From Myxococcota bacterium (GTDB taxonomy: Bacteria; Myxococcota_C; UBA6777), in contig CAUJFU010000061.1 of the NCBI GenBank assembly GCA_963169055.1, forward strand, positions 1 to 5,393: 5,393 nucleotides of DNA. Reading direction: 5' to 3'. Shown in pieces: positions 1-5,155 of the stretch. Position 1 is the first letter of the stretch, and each line of letters starts with the position of its first letter. The notes beneath the pieces were generated by a model, which saw only the letters and a list, made by a program, of their open reading frames with translations, was not told the origin of the DNA and searched no databases. Made by a program: the position numbers and the translations under genes.

Positions 1-224
1 CCTTGATGGCATCTGTCCAAGAAGGGATGGGGTTGGCGTTGTTGCTCGCGAGCGTACAACGCGTTTATCCTGAACTGATCACCGTCCCCACACCGTTCTC
101 TCTGCCCGAACCATTCGCGCTGTGGTTGGTGGCTCACGCCGCACAACGCCACACTCCTCGCATCGCCCGAGTCTGGGCGTTTTTGGAATCCCTTTGCGCC
201 GATATCCTAAGGAGCCCGCCATGA
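1..224 (+). CDS. LysR-type transcriptional regulator, C-terminal fragment (gene runs off the left edge)
   Basis: The reading frame starting at base 3 is open from the window edge to the TGA at 222-224, so only about the last 73 residues are present. They fit the end of a LysR substrate-binding domain: a Gly-rich segment (VQEGMGLALLLASVQ), a short strand with 'PEL', then 'FALWLVAHAAQRHTPRIARVWAFL', where the WLVAH and TPRIxxVWxFL pattern is typical of the last strand and helix of this family. LysR proteins are cytoplasmic DNA-binding regulators that usually respond to a small ligand. The N-terminal helix-turn-helix lies outside the window, so the family call rests on the C-terminus alone. The TTG and ATG codons at bases 3-8 are internal codons, not a start. 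The gene converges with the ParB-like gene across a gap of 194 bases; its target genes are not visible here. Confidence 0.72.
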   Translation, partial: LMASVQEGMGLALLLASVQRVYPELITVPTPFSLPEPFALWLVAHAAQRHTPRIARVWAFLESLCADILRSPP

Positions 225-279
225 GCAGGAGCGGATACTCTCGCGCTTTTTCTGTGAGTACGACGCAACGCCCTCCCCT

Positions 280-393
280 CCGTGTTCGTAGCACTTCAAG
301 CGACACAGATGTTGGTTTGAAAAACGCTGTTGGCCCCGTCCATACGGGGTCAAGGGAGCCGCGCTCCCTGCGGGGCGTGGGGCAGCGCCCCAC
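280..393 (-). repeat. Structured intergenic repeat, copy A (about 115 bp, inverted relative to copy B at 4918-5032)
   Basis: Read on the - strand (downstream of the ParB-like gene), this segment aligns with 4918-5032 on the + strand at roughly 76% identity by hand count, with one 1-base gap. It folds into three successive stem-loops: GTGGGGC-GCT-GCCCCAC (393-377), AGGGAGC-GCG-GCTCCCT (369-353) and CCCCGT-ATGG-ACGGGG (349-334). These are followed by the exactly shared 15-mer CAGCGTTTTTCAAAC (329-315) and, at the far end, the shared CGAACACGG (288-280). It begins 25 bases after the ParB-like stop codon. Stem-loops followed by a T5 block could act in transcription termination or 3'-end protection, but the T run is not directly against a stem. 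No open reading frame in it looks genuine. Confidence 0.85.
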
Positions 394-418
394 AAAAACA
401 AACCAACAGTCCACAGCT

Positions 419-1339
419 TCAAGCGTCGCGGATCTGTTCAAGCGCTTGGATGGCGCTTTCGAGCAAGGTGTCGAACCGCTCTTGTTCGTCTTCGGGGCAG
501 CGAAGTTTTTTACGGGAGATCTGCTTGCTAACTTTGGCGACTTTTTCCAAAGCGCCGATCAAGACTTCGTATTCTTTGGGGAGGGGTTCTTGGGCGGCGA
601 CTTTTTGGACGATGGCGTCGACGCCGAGGGTTTGGGCTTCGGAGACGATCTTGCGGATGGCTTTGGTGGGTCGGTCTTTGACGAGGGGCAAGAGCTTGTC
701 TTGTTCGGAAGGATCGAGCTTGACGAGTTCATTGGCTTGCCCTGCACCGAGTTCTCCGTGAACACGGGCTGCTCTGACTTGTTCGGAGGATCGAGTTTGG
801 CGCAAGATCGCGCTACGGATCGCCCCTTCGGAGAGTCCCGTTTTTTGGGCCGTCACTTCGACATAAGAGGATTTTCCGTCTTCGATATCTGCGGGGGGTT
901 CGGGCGGAGGGGCATCTTGGGAAGGTGAGGCATCGCGTTTGGAACGTGGCGGCTTGCGTTCCAAGCCTTCAGAGGAAAGGTCCACTTTCTTGGCGGTAGG
1001 ATAGATGGATTCGTAGATCTCACGGCCCCGATTGAGGGCTTGTTCCATCTCCAACGTGTTCAACGGAAGGCGCATCAAGTTTTCGTCGATGGATATCAGT
1101 TCTTGCATCATGTCATCGAGGTCGACGACAACGACAGGGACTTGTTCGATGCCCAAGGAGCGCAAGGCCGCGTATCGCCGTCCTCCCGCCAACAACATCC
1201 CTGTGCTGCTGACGATCAATGGATGGATTAAGCCCACCGCTCGGATACTTTTCTTCAATTCTTCGATCCCCGTATCCAACCGCAGATACGGATTTGTCAC
1301 CACGATATCATCAATCGGCATATAACGAACTTGGTTCAT
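419..1339 (-). CDS. Stand-alone ParB-like protein (ParB/Srx N-terminal domain plus helix-turn-helix), 306 aa
   Basis: The N-terminal third carries the ParB nucleotide-binding signature in order: GLIHPLIV (36-43), AGGRRYAALRSLG (51-63, equivalent to the GERR box) and ENLMRLPLNTLEMEQAL (86-102, equivalent to ENxxRxxLNxxE). A polar, Pro-rich linker (about 115-155) separates this from a helix-turn-helix region (158-182, with TGLSEGAIRSAIL) and the following 'HGELGAGQANELVKL' helix (194-208), which matches the 'GxLxxGHAxALL' part of ParB HTH domains. Residues 255-305 are charged and probably helical. Known ParB proteins bind CTP through the first domain and DNA through the HTH; the GERR glutamate is Gly here. 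The block 'DENLMRLPLNTLE...GREIYESIYPTAKK' plus 'TAQKTGLSEGAIR' recalls accessory ParB-like proteins of phages and other mobile elements (from memory of the family). No parA or recognisable parS lies nearby, so chromosome segregation is doubtful; a DNA-binding or regulatory role is inferred. The ATG at 1339 gives the full ParB domain. Confidence 0.88.
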   Translation of the reverse strand: MNQVRYMPIDDIVVTNPYLRLDTGIEELKKSIRAVGLIHPLIVSSTGMLLAGGRRYAALRSLGIEQVPVVVVDLDDMMQELISIDENLMRLPLNTLEMEQALNRGREIYESIYPTAKKVDLSSEGLERKPPRSKRDASPSQDAPPPEPPADIEDGKSSYVEVTAQKTGLSEGAIRSAILRQTRSSEQVRAARVHGELGAGQANELVKLDPSEQDKLLPLVKDRPTKAIRKIVSEAQTLGVDAIVQKVAAQEPLPKEYEVLIGALEKVAKVSKQISRKKLRCPEDEQERFDTLLESAIQALEQIRDA

Positions 1340-1349
1340 CGACTCAAAA

Positions 1350-1354
1350 CCTCC
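1350..1354 (-). promoter_or_regulatory. Ribosome binding site of the ParB-like gene, with long spacing
   Basis: On the - strand GGAGG lies 10 bases before the ATG at 1339, longer than the usual 5-8. No better-placed site is seen, and the protein beginning MNQVRYMPIDDI already includes the expected first strand of the ParB fold, so the start is kept. The same GGAGG overlaps an out-of-frame ATG at 1356 that would encode only six codons and stop at 1336, sharing ATGA with the gene start. Confidence 0.5.
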
Positions 1355-1440
1355 ATGACAACGAGCGAATTGTCCTTCCCCTGTAGGTTCGACCTCTCCA
1401 CCCCTTGATGCACAAGAGGCGGAACAATGAGGCGAGAGCG

Positions 1441-1469
1441 AAGGCCGATATTGTCCGAGTATCGGCCTT
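1441..1469. other. Perfect 10-bp inverted repeat between the hydrolase and the ParB-like gene
   Basis: AAGGCCGATA (1441-1450) and TATCGGCCTT (1460-1469) are exact reverse complements around a 9-base loop. The repeat lies 52 bases downstream of the hydrolase stop and about 100 bases upstream of the ParB-like start, both on the - strand. A stable RNA hairpin here could end hydrolase transcription, but no run of T follows it on either strand (CGCTCTCG on -, GTTCAACG on +), so a classical intrinsic terminator is not shown. It could instead be an operator for the ParB-like gene. Confidence 0.6.
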
Positions 1470-1520
1470 GTTCAACGCGCTACTTGCGTTCGCAGGTTAT
1501 AGAGGTTCGAGCAAGGGAGG

Positions 1521-3824
1521 TCAACCCACACGCGCTCTTCGCATCCACAAAAACAACAAAAACAAGATCCCCATCCAAAGAGGGGCCATGTCGGTGGTTT
1601 CGCAGGTACATCCCGACGTGGGGCGTTCGGTCAAGGCTTCTGTGTTGGGCGGAGTATCGGAGATCGGTTCGGAGGGCGCAGCATCGGGCAAAGAAGAATC
1701 GATCGGAGTCTCTGAGGCGGAAGGTTCGGTGGGGGCAGCATCGGTGGTTGGCTCGGAGGGAAGGGGTTCTTGCGTAGGTTCGGGCGAGACTTCTTGCGGC
1801 GATCCATCGGGAGGGTTGGATTCGGAGGGTGTCGGTTCGGTGGTTGGTTCGGAGGCAGAAGGTGGCATCAAGCGTGCGGCCTTGAATTGGCGGGGATCTT
1901 TGCCTTGCCCGATGCCGGGTGTCCATTCGATGTACCCTTTTCGACCGTTGCCATCGTCGTCATTGAAGAGCAGGCTCATAAAAAAAACGGCGTCTGCTTG
2001 TAGTTTAAGAGGAGAGATCGAGGTAGAGGGAAAAAAGATCTCGTAGATCGTAGTGTCGCCTTGGCGTTTGATCGCGGCTTGAAGATTCGCAGGATTCGCG
2101 CCTTGCGGGATCACGGTGCGCTCGGACTCAACCTTTCCGCCCAAAAGCGCCAAGCCGTACTCATAATCCCCGTCGATATCGTAGTCTGGGCCTGATCGAT
2201 CAGCATCGGCATCAAGGGCCACTTGCAGCGAATCGCCCATCCACAACGTCCCGGGCGATGCCTTGTTGACGTGTTGATCGTCCTTGACCCGCGCCGCAAA
2301 GTACAAGCCTTGGCTCGACCACATCCACCAAAACTCGACCGAAAGATCGGCATCTCCCGCACGATCCGCCGTCAACTTGACATAATTCTTGCCATCCAAG
2401 CGAACGGCGGTAGCGCCCGACCACTCGCGCAGATCGCCATCGATCACGACTTGGGCAGGCGCATGAGCCACAGGATATTCTTGAATCGGCGGGATACCGC
2501 CATCTTGTACCGTGACGTCGACACGTGTTCCGATGGCGATGCCGTGGTTGTCTGTGACGGTCAAGGTCACTTGATAGACGCCCGCTTTGGCAAAGGAGTG
2601 TGTGACTTTTGCCCCTGTAGCGTCTTCGCCGACGCCATCGGTGTGATCGAAGTCCCATGCGTACTTGACGATCTGACCGTCAGGATCGGTGGACGCGGAA
2701 CCATCGAATGAAACGGGTGTGTTGGTCTTAACGGTGCGTGCGGCTCCTGCTCGTGGAACGGGTTGGCGAGCCTTGATCAGATCGCGATACGCCGTCCAAG
2801 CGGGCTTTCGCTGTCCATCAGCACGCACGATGCCCCATTTGTCAGGGATATTGGGATCATCGCGTAGCTCGTAAGGAAAGACCCGTTTCCACCATGCCCG
2901 ACCCAACATCGTATCGAGCATCTTGGTGTATTCGGTAGCTTGGGCGGCTTCGGAGATCTCGTCGGTCTTCCAGCCGATCTCGGTGATCCAGATCGGCTTT
3001 TGAGCGGCTCCTTGGGCCTGAACGGTCGACAAAAAACTCGGATACTCCCACGGCCAGACGCTTCCGTCCAAACTCCGCATATAGTCCGATTGGTAGGTAT
3101 GGTGCGAGATCACATCGATCGATCCCTTGGCCTGTTTTAAGACTTCTTCGAGCCAAGGCTGCCAAGCATGGGCTTTGTTTTCCAACGAACTCCCGCCCAG
3201 ATGCGCAAGATCCAACGCCACCACCACCGCGTCAGGATCTGCCGCTTTGACGGCCTGTGAACCCGGCAACAAGATCGTTTGCAGATACGTTTGGATGCGT
3301 TGTGCGCGAGGCGTGCTGTCTGCAAACCACAAGAAATGCGTCAAGTTGGGTTCGTTCCAGATCCCCCAATGACTGATCTTTCCCTTGTATCGGTTCACAA
3401 CCGCCTGTACAAAACGCGACCAGTCCGCAGGATCTTTGGGGCCCGATCGTTCGTTGGCCTGCACGCTTGACGCCGCCCAGTTCGGGGCATACGCCAACGT
3501 CGCATACACATTCAATTGGTGCTTGACGGCCATATCCACCAAGCCATCCGCAACGGCCCAGTTGTACTGGCCTTTGCTTGGCTCCATCGACAACCAGTCA
3601 AAGTCCACCCGAATCCATCCCACCCCCAGATCCGTAATCGACGACACCACCGTCGCATTCCCATCCCACCCCAACGTATGGATGTTGATCCCAAACGGCG
3701 AACCATACGTCGGCGTCCAACGGTGCGGAACCGCCCAAGATTCGCCCCCCCAAAAGATCATCGCACTACCCACCCAACAAGCGATCCACCACCACAAACG
3801 ACCGTTCCACCGCCCAACACACAT
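1521..3824 (-). CDS. Secreted multidomain glycoside hydrolase (clan GH-A) with PKD and CBM9-like domains and a MYXO-CTERM-like surface tag, 767 aa
   Basis: Domains, numbered from the ATG at 3824: signal peptide 1-31 (Arg in the n-region, Trp-rich hydrophobic core, cleavage after ESWA); a TIM-barrel glycosidase at about 41-351; a PKD domain at about 357-440 (DGSASTDPDG, YAWDFD, then HSFAKAGVYQVTLTVTD); a CBM9-like/DOMON-type module at about 455-652 (VIDGDLREW ... GDSLQVALD ... IEWTPGIGQGKD); a Ser/Pro/Glu/Thr linker at about 654-737; Cys739 and Cys741, a membrane helix at 747-761 and the charged end RRAR (762-765). The barrel shows both clan GH-A glutamates: Glu158 in GIWNEPN (acid/base) and Glu282 in WITEIGW (nucleophile), plus SHHTY at 240-244. 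The style recalls GH39 or GH5-like enzymes, but family and polysaccharide substrate are not certain. Clan GH-A enzymes hydrolyse beta-glycosides with retention. The tag suggests anchoring at the cell surface. A longer frame opens at 3959, but the 3824 start has a perfect AGGAGG and puts the signal peptide at the N-terminus. The mutarotase gene diverges from it. Confidence 0.9.
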   Translation of the reverse strand: MCVGRWNGRLWWWIACWVGSAMIFWGGESWAVPHRWTPTYGSPFGINIHTLGWDGNATVVSSITDLGVGWIRVDFDWLSMEPSKGQYNWAVADGLVDMAVKHQLNVYATLAYAPNWAASSVQANERSGPKDPADWSRFVQAVVNRYKGKISHWGIWNEPNLTHFLWFADSTPRAQRIQTYLQTILLPGSQAVKAADPDAVVVALDLAHLGGSSLENKAHAWQPWLEEVLKQAKGSIDVISHHTYQSDYMRSLDGSVWPWEYPSFLSTVQAQGAAQKPIWITEIGWKTDEISEAAQATEYTKMLDTMLGRAWWKRVFPYELRDDPNIPDKWGIVRADGQRKPAWTAYRDLIKARQPVPRAGAARTVKTNTPVSFDGSASTDPDGQIVKYAWDFDHTDGVGEDATGAKVTHSFAKAGVYQVTLTVTDNHGIAIGTRVDVTVQDGGIPPIQEYPVAHAPAQVVIDGDLREWSGATAVRLDGKNYVKLTADRAGDADLSVEFWWMWSSQGLYFAARVKDDQHVNKASPGTLWMGDSLQVALDADADRSGPDYDIDGDYEYGLALLGGKVESERTVIPQGANPANLQAAIKRQGDTTIYEIFFPSTSISPLKLQADAVFFMSLLFNDDDGNGRKGYIEWTPGIGQGKDPRQFKAARLMPPSASEPTTEPTPSESNPPDGSPQEVSPEPTQEPLPSEPTTDAAPTEPSASETPIDSSLPDAAPSEPISDTPPNTEALTERPTSGCTCETTDMAPLWMGILFLLFLWMRRARVG

Positions 3825-3830
3825 GGCGGG

Positions 3831-3836
3831 CCTCCT
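3831..3836 (-). promoter_or_regulatory. Ribosome binding site that decides the hydrolase start
   Basis: AGGAGG on the - strand lies 6 bases before the ATG at 3824, a full Shine-Dalgarno match at optimal spacing. Upstream in-frame ATGs exist at 3959 (no ribosome site) and 3932 (GGGAG six bases before it). Starting at either would place 36-45 Arg-rich residues in front of the signal peptide, which is unlikely for an exported enzyme. Confidence 0.75.
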
Positions 3837-3857
3837 TTTTCCAATGCGCGTCCTCAC

Positions 3858-3885
3858 CGTGCGCAAACAAGACCTTCTGCGCACG
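3858..3885. promoter_or_regulatory. Candidate operator: perfect 8-bp inverted repeat in the divergent control region
   Basis: CGTGCGCA (3858-3865) and TGCGCACG (3878-3885) are exact reverse complements separated by 12 bases, so the half-site centres are 20 bp apart, two helical turns. It lies 34 bases upstream of the hydrolase start and about 100 bases upstream of the mutarotase start. It is therefore placed to be bound by a dimeric regulator controlling one or both genes. No confident -35/-10 pair was found in 3825-3986. The regulator is unknown; the LysR gene at the left edge is only one possibility. Confidence 0.45.
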
Positions 3886-3986
3886 CTCTCCGATGCAAAC
3901 ACACGCAACATAACACAAACTGGCTTGTTCATGATATTCTCCCACCCAACAGAGTCCACATCCGTTCAACGAAAGGAAGGTATTTG

Positions 3987-4895
3987 ATGCGTCTGATTCA
4001 TCTTGAAAACGAGGATTGGCAAGTGGGGATCTTGCCGGAGACGGGCGGAAGTGTCGCGTATGGCCGTGTGCGCGGCGCGGAAGGATGGGTGGATCTCCTG
4101 CGCCCAACGCCCGCCGAAGATTACCATCGTTCGGGGGCTTGCGCGTCTTTCTTGATGATGCCTTGGGCCAATCGGATCAAAGATGGCTTGTATCACGCGA
4201 TGGATCGAACCTATCCGCTGCGAACCGTTGCTGACGACGGAACAGCCCGTCATGGCGACGTTCGCCAACGCCCGTGGCAAGTGCTCGAAGCAACCACCGC
4301 CTCTTGTACATTGTCCTTTTCTTCGCTTGATCATGCTGATCTCAACTTTCCTTTTGCTTTTGCAGCCACCCAATCCTTTGGCCTTGAAGGATCGGCGTTT
4401 TGGATGGAAGCCTCGATCCAAAATATCGATCAAGTCCCCTATCCTGCGGGCTTTGGCTTTCACCCGTACTTTGTGCGAAGCTCCCCTCCCCCCGAAGTGA
4501 TGCTCCCATGCGATGCAATGTTTCCGCTCGAACGGGCCCTCCCCATCGGCCCCCCCACAAAGATCCCCGAAGAAGTGGACTTTCGCACCTCGCGCCCGCT
4601 CTCGGACGCCCACCTCGATCACCTCTTCACCCAACGCCGCTGCCATACCCCCGCCCACATCCTTTTTCCCGCACACCAACAACAACTCACGTTCGATGCC
4701 GATCCTCTCTTTGCCCATTATCTGCTGTACACTCCCACAGGAGAGCCTTTCTTTGCGCTCGAACCTCAAACCAACGCCAACGACGGCTTCCGTCTTTTTG
4801 CCCAAGGCATCGAAGGAACAGGCGTCTTTGTCTTGCAACCCCACGCGATCCAACGCGGTCGGTTTGTCTTGCGATGCTCTACTTTTTCTTCGTGA
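3987..4895 (+). CDS. Aldose 1-epimerase (galactose mutarotase-like) family protein, 302 aa
   Basis: The protein has the beta-sandwich mutarotase signatures in order: PWANRIKDGLY (59-69, the substrate-binding 'NR' motif), RHGDV with His89, GFGFHPYF with His159 (the usual general acid), a 'LDHLF' Asp near 211, and FALEPQTNANDGF with Glu259 (the usual general base). Both catalytic residues of the family are present and the length is normal, so the enzyme looks intact. The family interconverts alpha and beta anomers of free aldoses in the cytoplasm; which sugar is used here is unknown, and some members act on hexose phosphates instead. No signal peptide is seen. The frame stays open upstream to 3516, but that part is antisense to the hydrolase. 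The ATG at 3987 follows AAGGAAGG (3973-3980) at 6 bases and begins directly with the first strand. It is divergent from the hydrolase, suggesting a linked role in sugar use. Repeat copy B starts 22 bases after the stop. Confidence 0.9.
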   Translation: MRLIHLENEDWQVGILPETGGSVAYGRVRGAEGWVDLLRPTPAEDYHRSGACASFLMMPWANRIKDGLYHAMDRTYPLRTVADDGTARHGDVRQRPWQVLEATTASCTLSFSSLDHADLNFPFAFAATQSFGLEGSAFWMEASIQNIDQVPYPAGFGFHPYFVRSSPPPEVMLPCDAMFPLERALPIGPPTKIPEEVDFRTSRPLSDAHLDHLFTQRRCHTPAHILFPAHQQQLTFDADPLFAHYLLYTPTGEPFFALEPQTNANDGFRLFAQGIEGTGVFVLQPHAIQRGRFVLRCSTFSS

Positions 4896-4917
4896 ACGTC
4901 TCGAACACTTCGGATAT

Positions 4918-5032
4918 GTGGGGTTTCACCCCACACCCCACAAGGGAGCGCGGCTCCCTTGCCCCCGTATTAGCGGAGTGATCAGCGTTTTTCAAACAAA
5001 CAGCACCACCGCTTCAAGCGGCGCGAACACGG
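4918..5032 (+). repeat. Structured intergenic repeat, copy B (inverted relative to copy A at 280-393)
   Basis: In the sense of the upstream mutarotase gene this copy reads: stem-loop GTGGGGT-TTC-ACCCCAC (4918-4934); the strongest stem-loop AAGGGAGC-GCG-GCTCCCTT (4942-4960, extended by a further C-G pair); a weaker third stem around CCCCG/CGGAG (4963-4978) with a mismatch; the shared block CAGCGTTTTTCAAAC (4983-4997); and CGAACACGG (5024-5032). Compared with copy A the first stem has a paired change (C-G to T-A) and a wholly different loop, while the second stem-loop core is identical over 17 bases. It lies 22 bases after the mutarotase stop, so its position and orientation relative to the gene match copy A. 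Seven T follow shortly after its end (5034-5040). Confidence 0.85.
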
Positions 5033-5070
5033 CTTTTTTTGCCCGACGCACGACTTCCCGATCAGTCGGC

Positions 5071-5085
5071 CCAAAAAATTTTTGG
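5071..5085. promoter_or_regulatory. A6T5 tract upstream of the ECF promoter, UP-element-like
   Basis: CCAAAAAATTTTTGG is a near-perfect palindrome ending 8 bases before the GGAACTT -35 box. An A/T tract in this place is typical of a bent or UP-like element that helps RNA polymerase binding. It is flanked by a direct repeat of GTCGG (5065-5069 and 5085-5089) exactly 20 bp apart, which might be a regulator site. Confidence 0.4.
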
Positions 5086-5093
5086 TCGGACTA

Positions 5094-5117
5094 GGAACTT
5101 TGCTCCAACGTGTCGTC
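5094..5117 (+). promoter_or_regulatory. ECF-type promoter of the sigma-factor gene (GGAACTT ... CGTC)
   Basis: GGAACTT (5094-5100) is an exact match to the -35 element used by many ECF sigma factors, including RpoE. A CGTC motif (5114-5117, continuing TTAA) lies 15 bases after GGAAC, the usual place for the -10 of this class. Transcription would begin near 5124, leaving a leader of about 30 bases with AGGAG (5144-5148) before the ATG at 5156. As the gene downstream encodes an ECF-like sigma factor, self-activation is the natural inference. Confidence 0.6.
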
Positions 5118-5155
5118 TTAACAGATAGAGTCCACAAAGCGGCAGGAGATCAGCG

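Noticed and set aside
280-393. CRISPR-like or integron attC interpretation of the stem-loop repeat
   Set aside because: There are only two dispersed inverted copies, no spacers, no adjacent cas or integrase gene, and no attC core sites.
122-928. Long + strand open frame of 268 codons across the repeat and the ParB-like gene
   Set aside because: It is antisense to the ParB-like gene, its product has no recognisable domain and is low-complexity Phe/Gly/Asp-rich, and it crosses repeat copy A. The opposite strand gives a clear ParB family protein.
1336-1356. Six-codon upstream frame overlapping the ParB-like start by ATGA, possible leader peptide
   Set aside because: It has no well-placed ribosome site of its own; GGAGG lies inside it. 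A frame this short is expected by chance.
1405-2046. + strand frame of 213 codons rich in Gly/Ser/Val with repeated GGTTCGG units
   Set aside because: It is the complement of the Ser/Pro/Glu linker of the hydrolase; the repetitive look comes from that linker's codons.
3516-3986. Upstream in-frame extension of the mutarotase to 459 residues
   Set aside because: It runs antisense through the hydrolase N-terminus, is Arg/Pro/His-rich without a domain, and the ATG at 3987 has a good ribosome site and starts the fold.
3886-3986. Sigma-70-like pair TTGTTC (3925-3930) and AACAGA for the mutarotase gene
   Set aside because: The -10 match is poor and similar chance pairs occur nearby, so no promoter is called.
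4918-4934. Palindrome containing TTTCAC as a possible parS site for the ParB-like protein
   Set aside because: It lacks the TGTTnCACGTGAAACA pattern, and copy A does not keep TTTCAC, having a different loop.
5009-5040. CCGCTTCAAGCGG followed by T7 as an intrinsic terminator for the mutarotase gene
   Set aside because: The small hairpin is separated from the T run by 12 bases that do not pair into a stem, so a standard terminator is not supported; it is mentioned only as part of the copy B surroundings.
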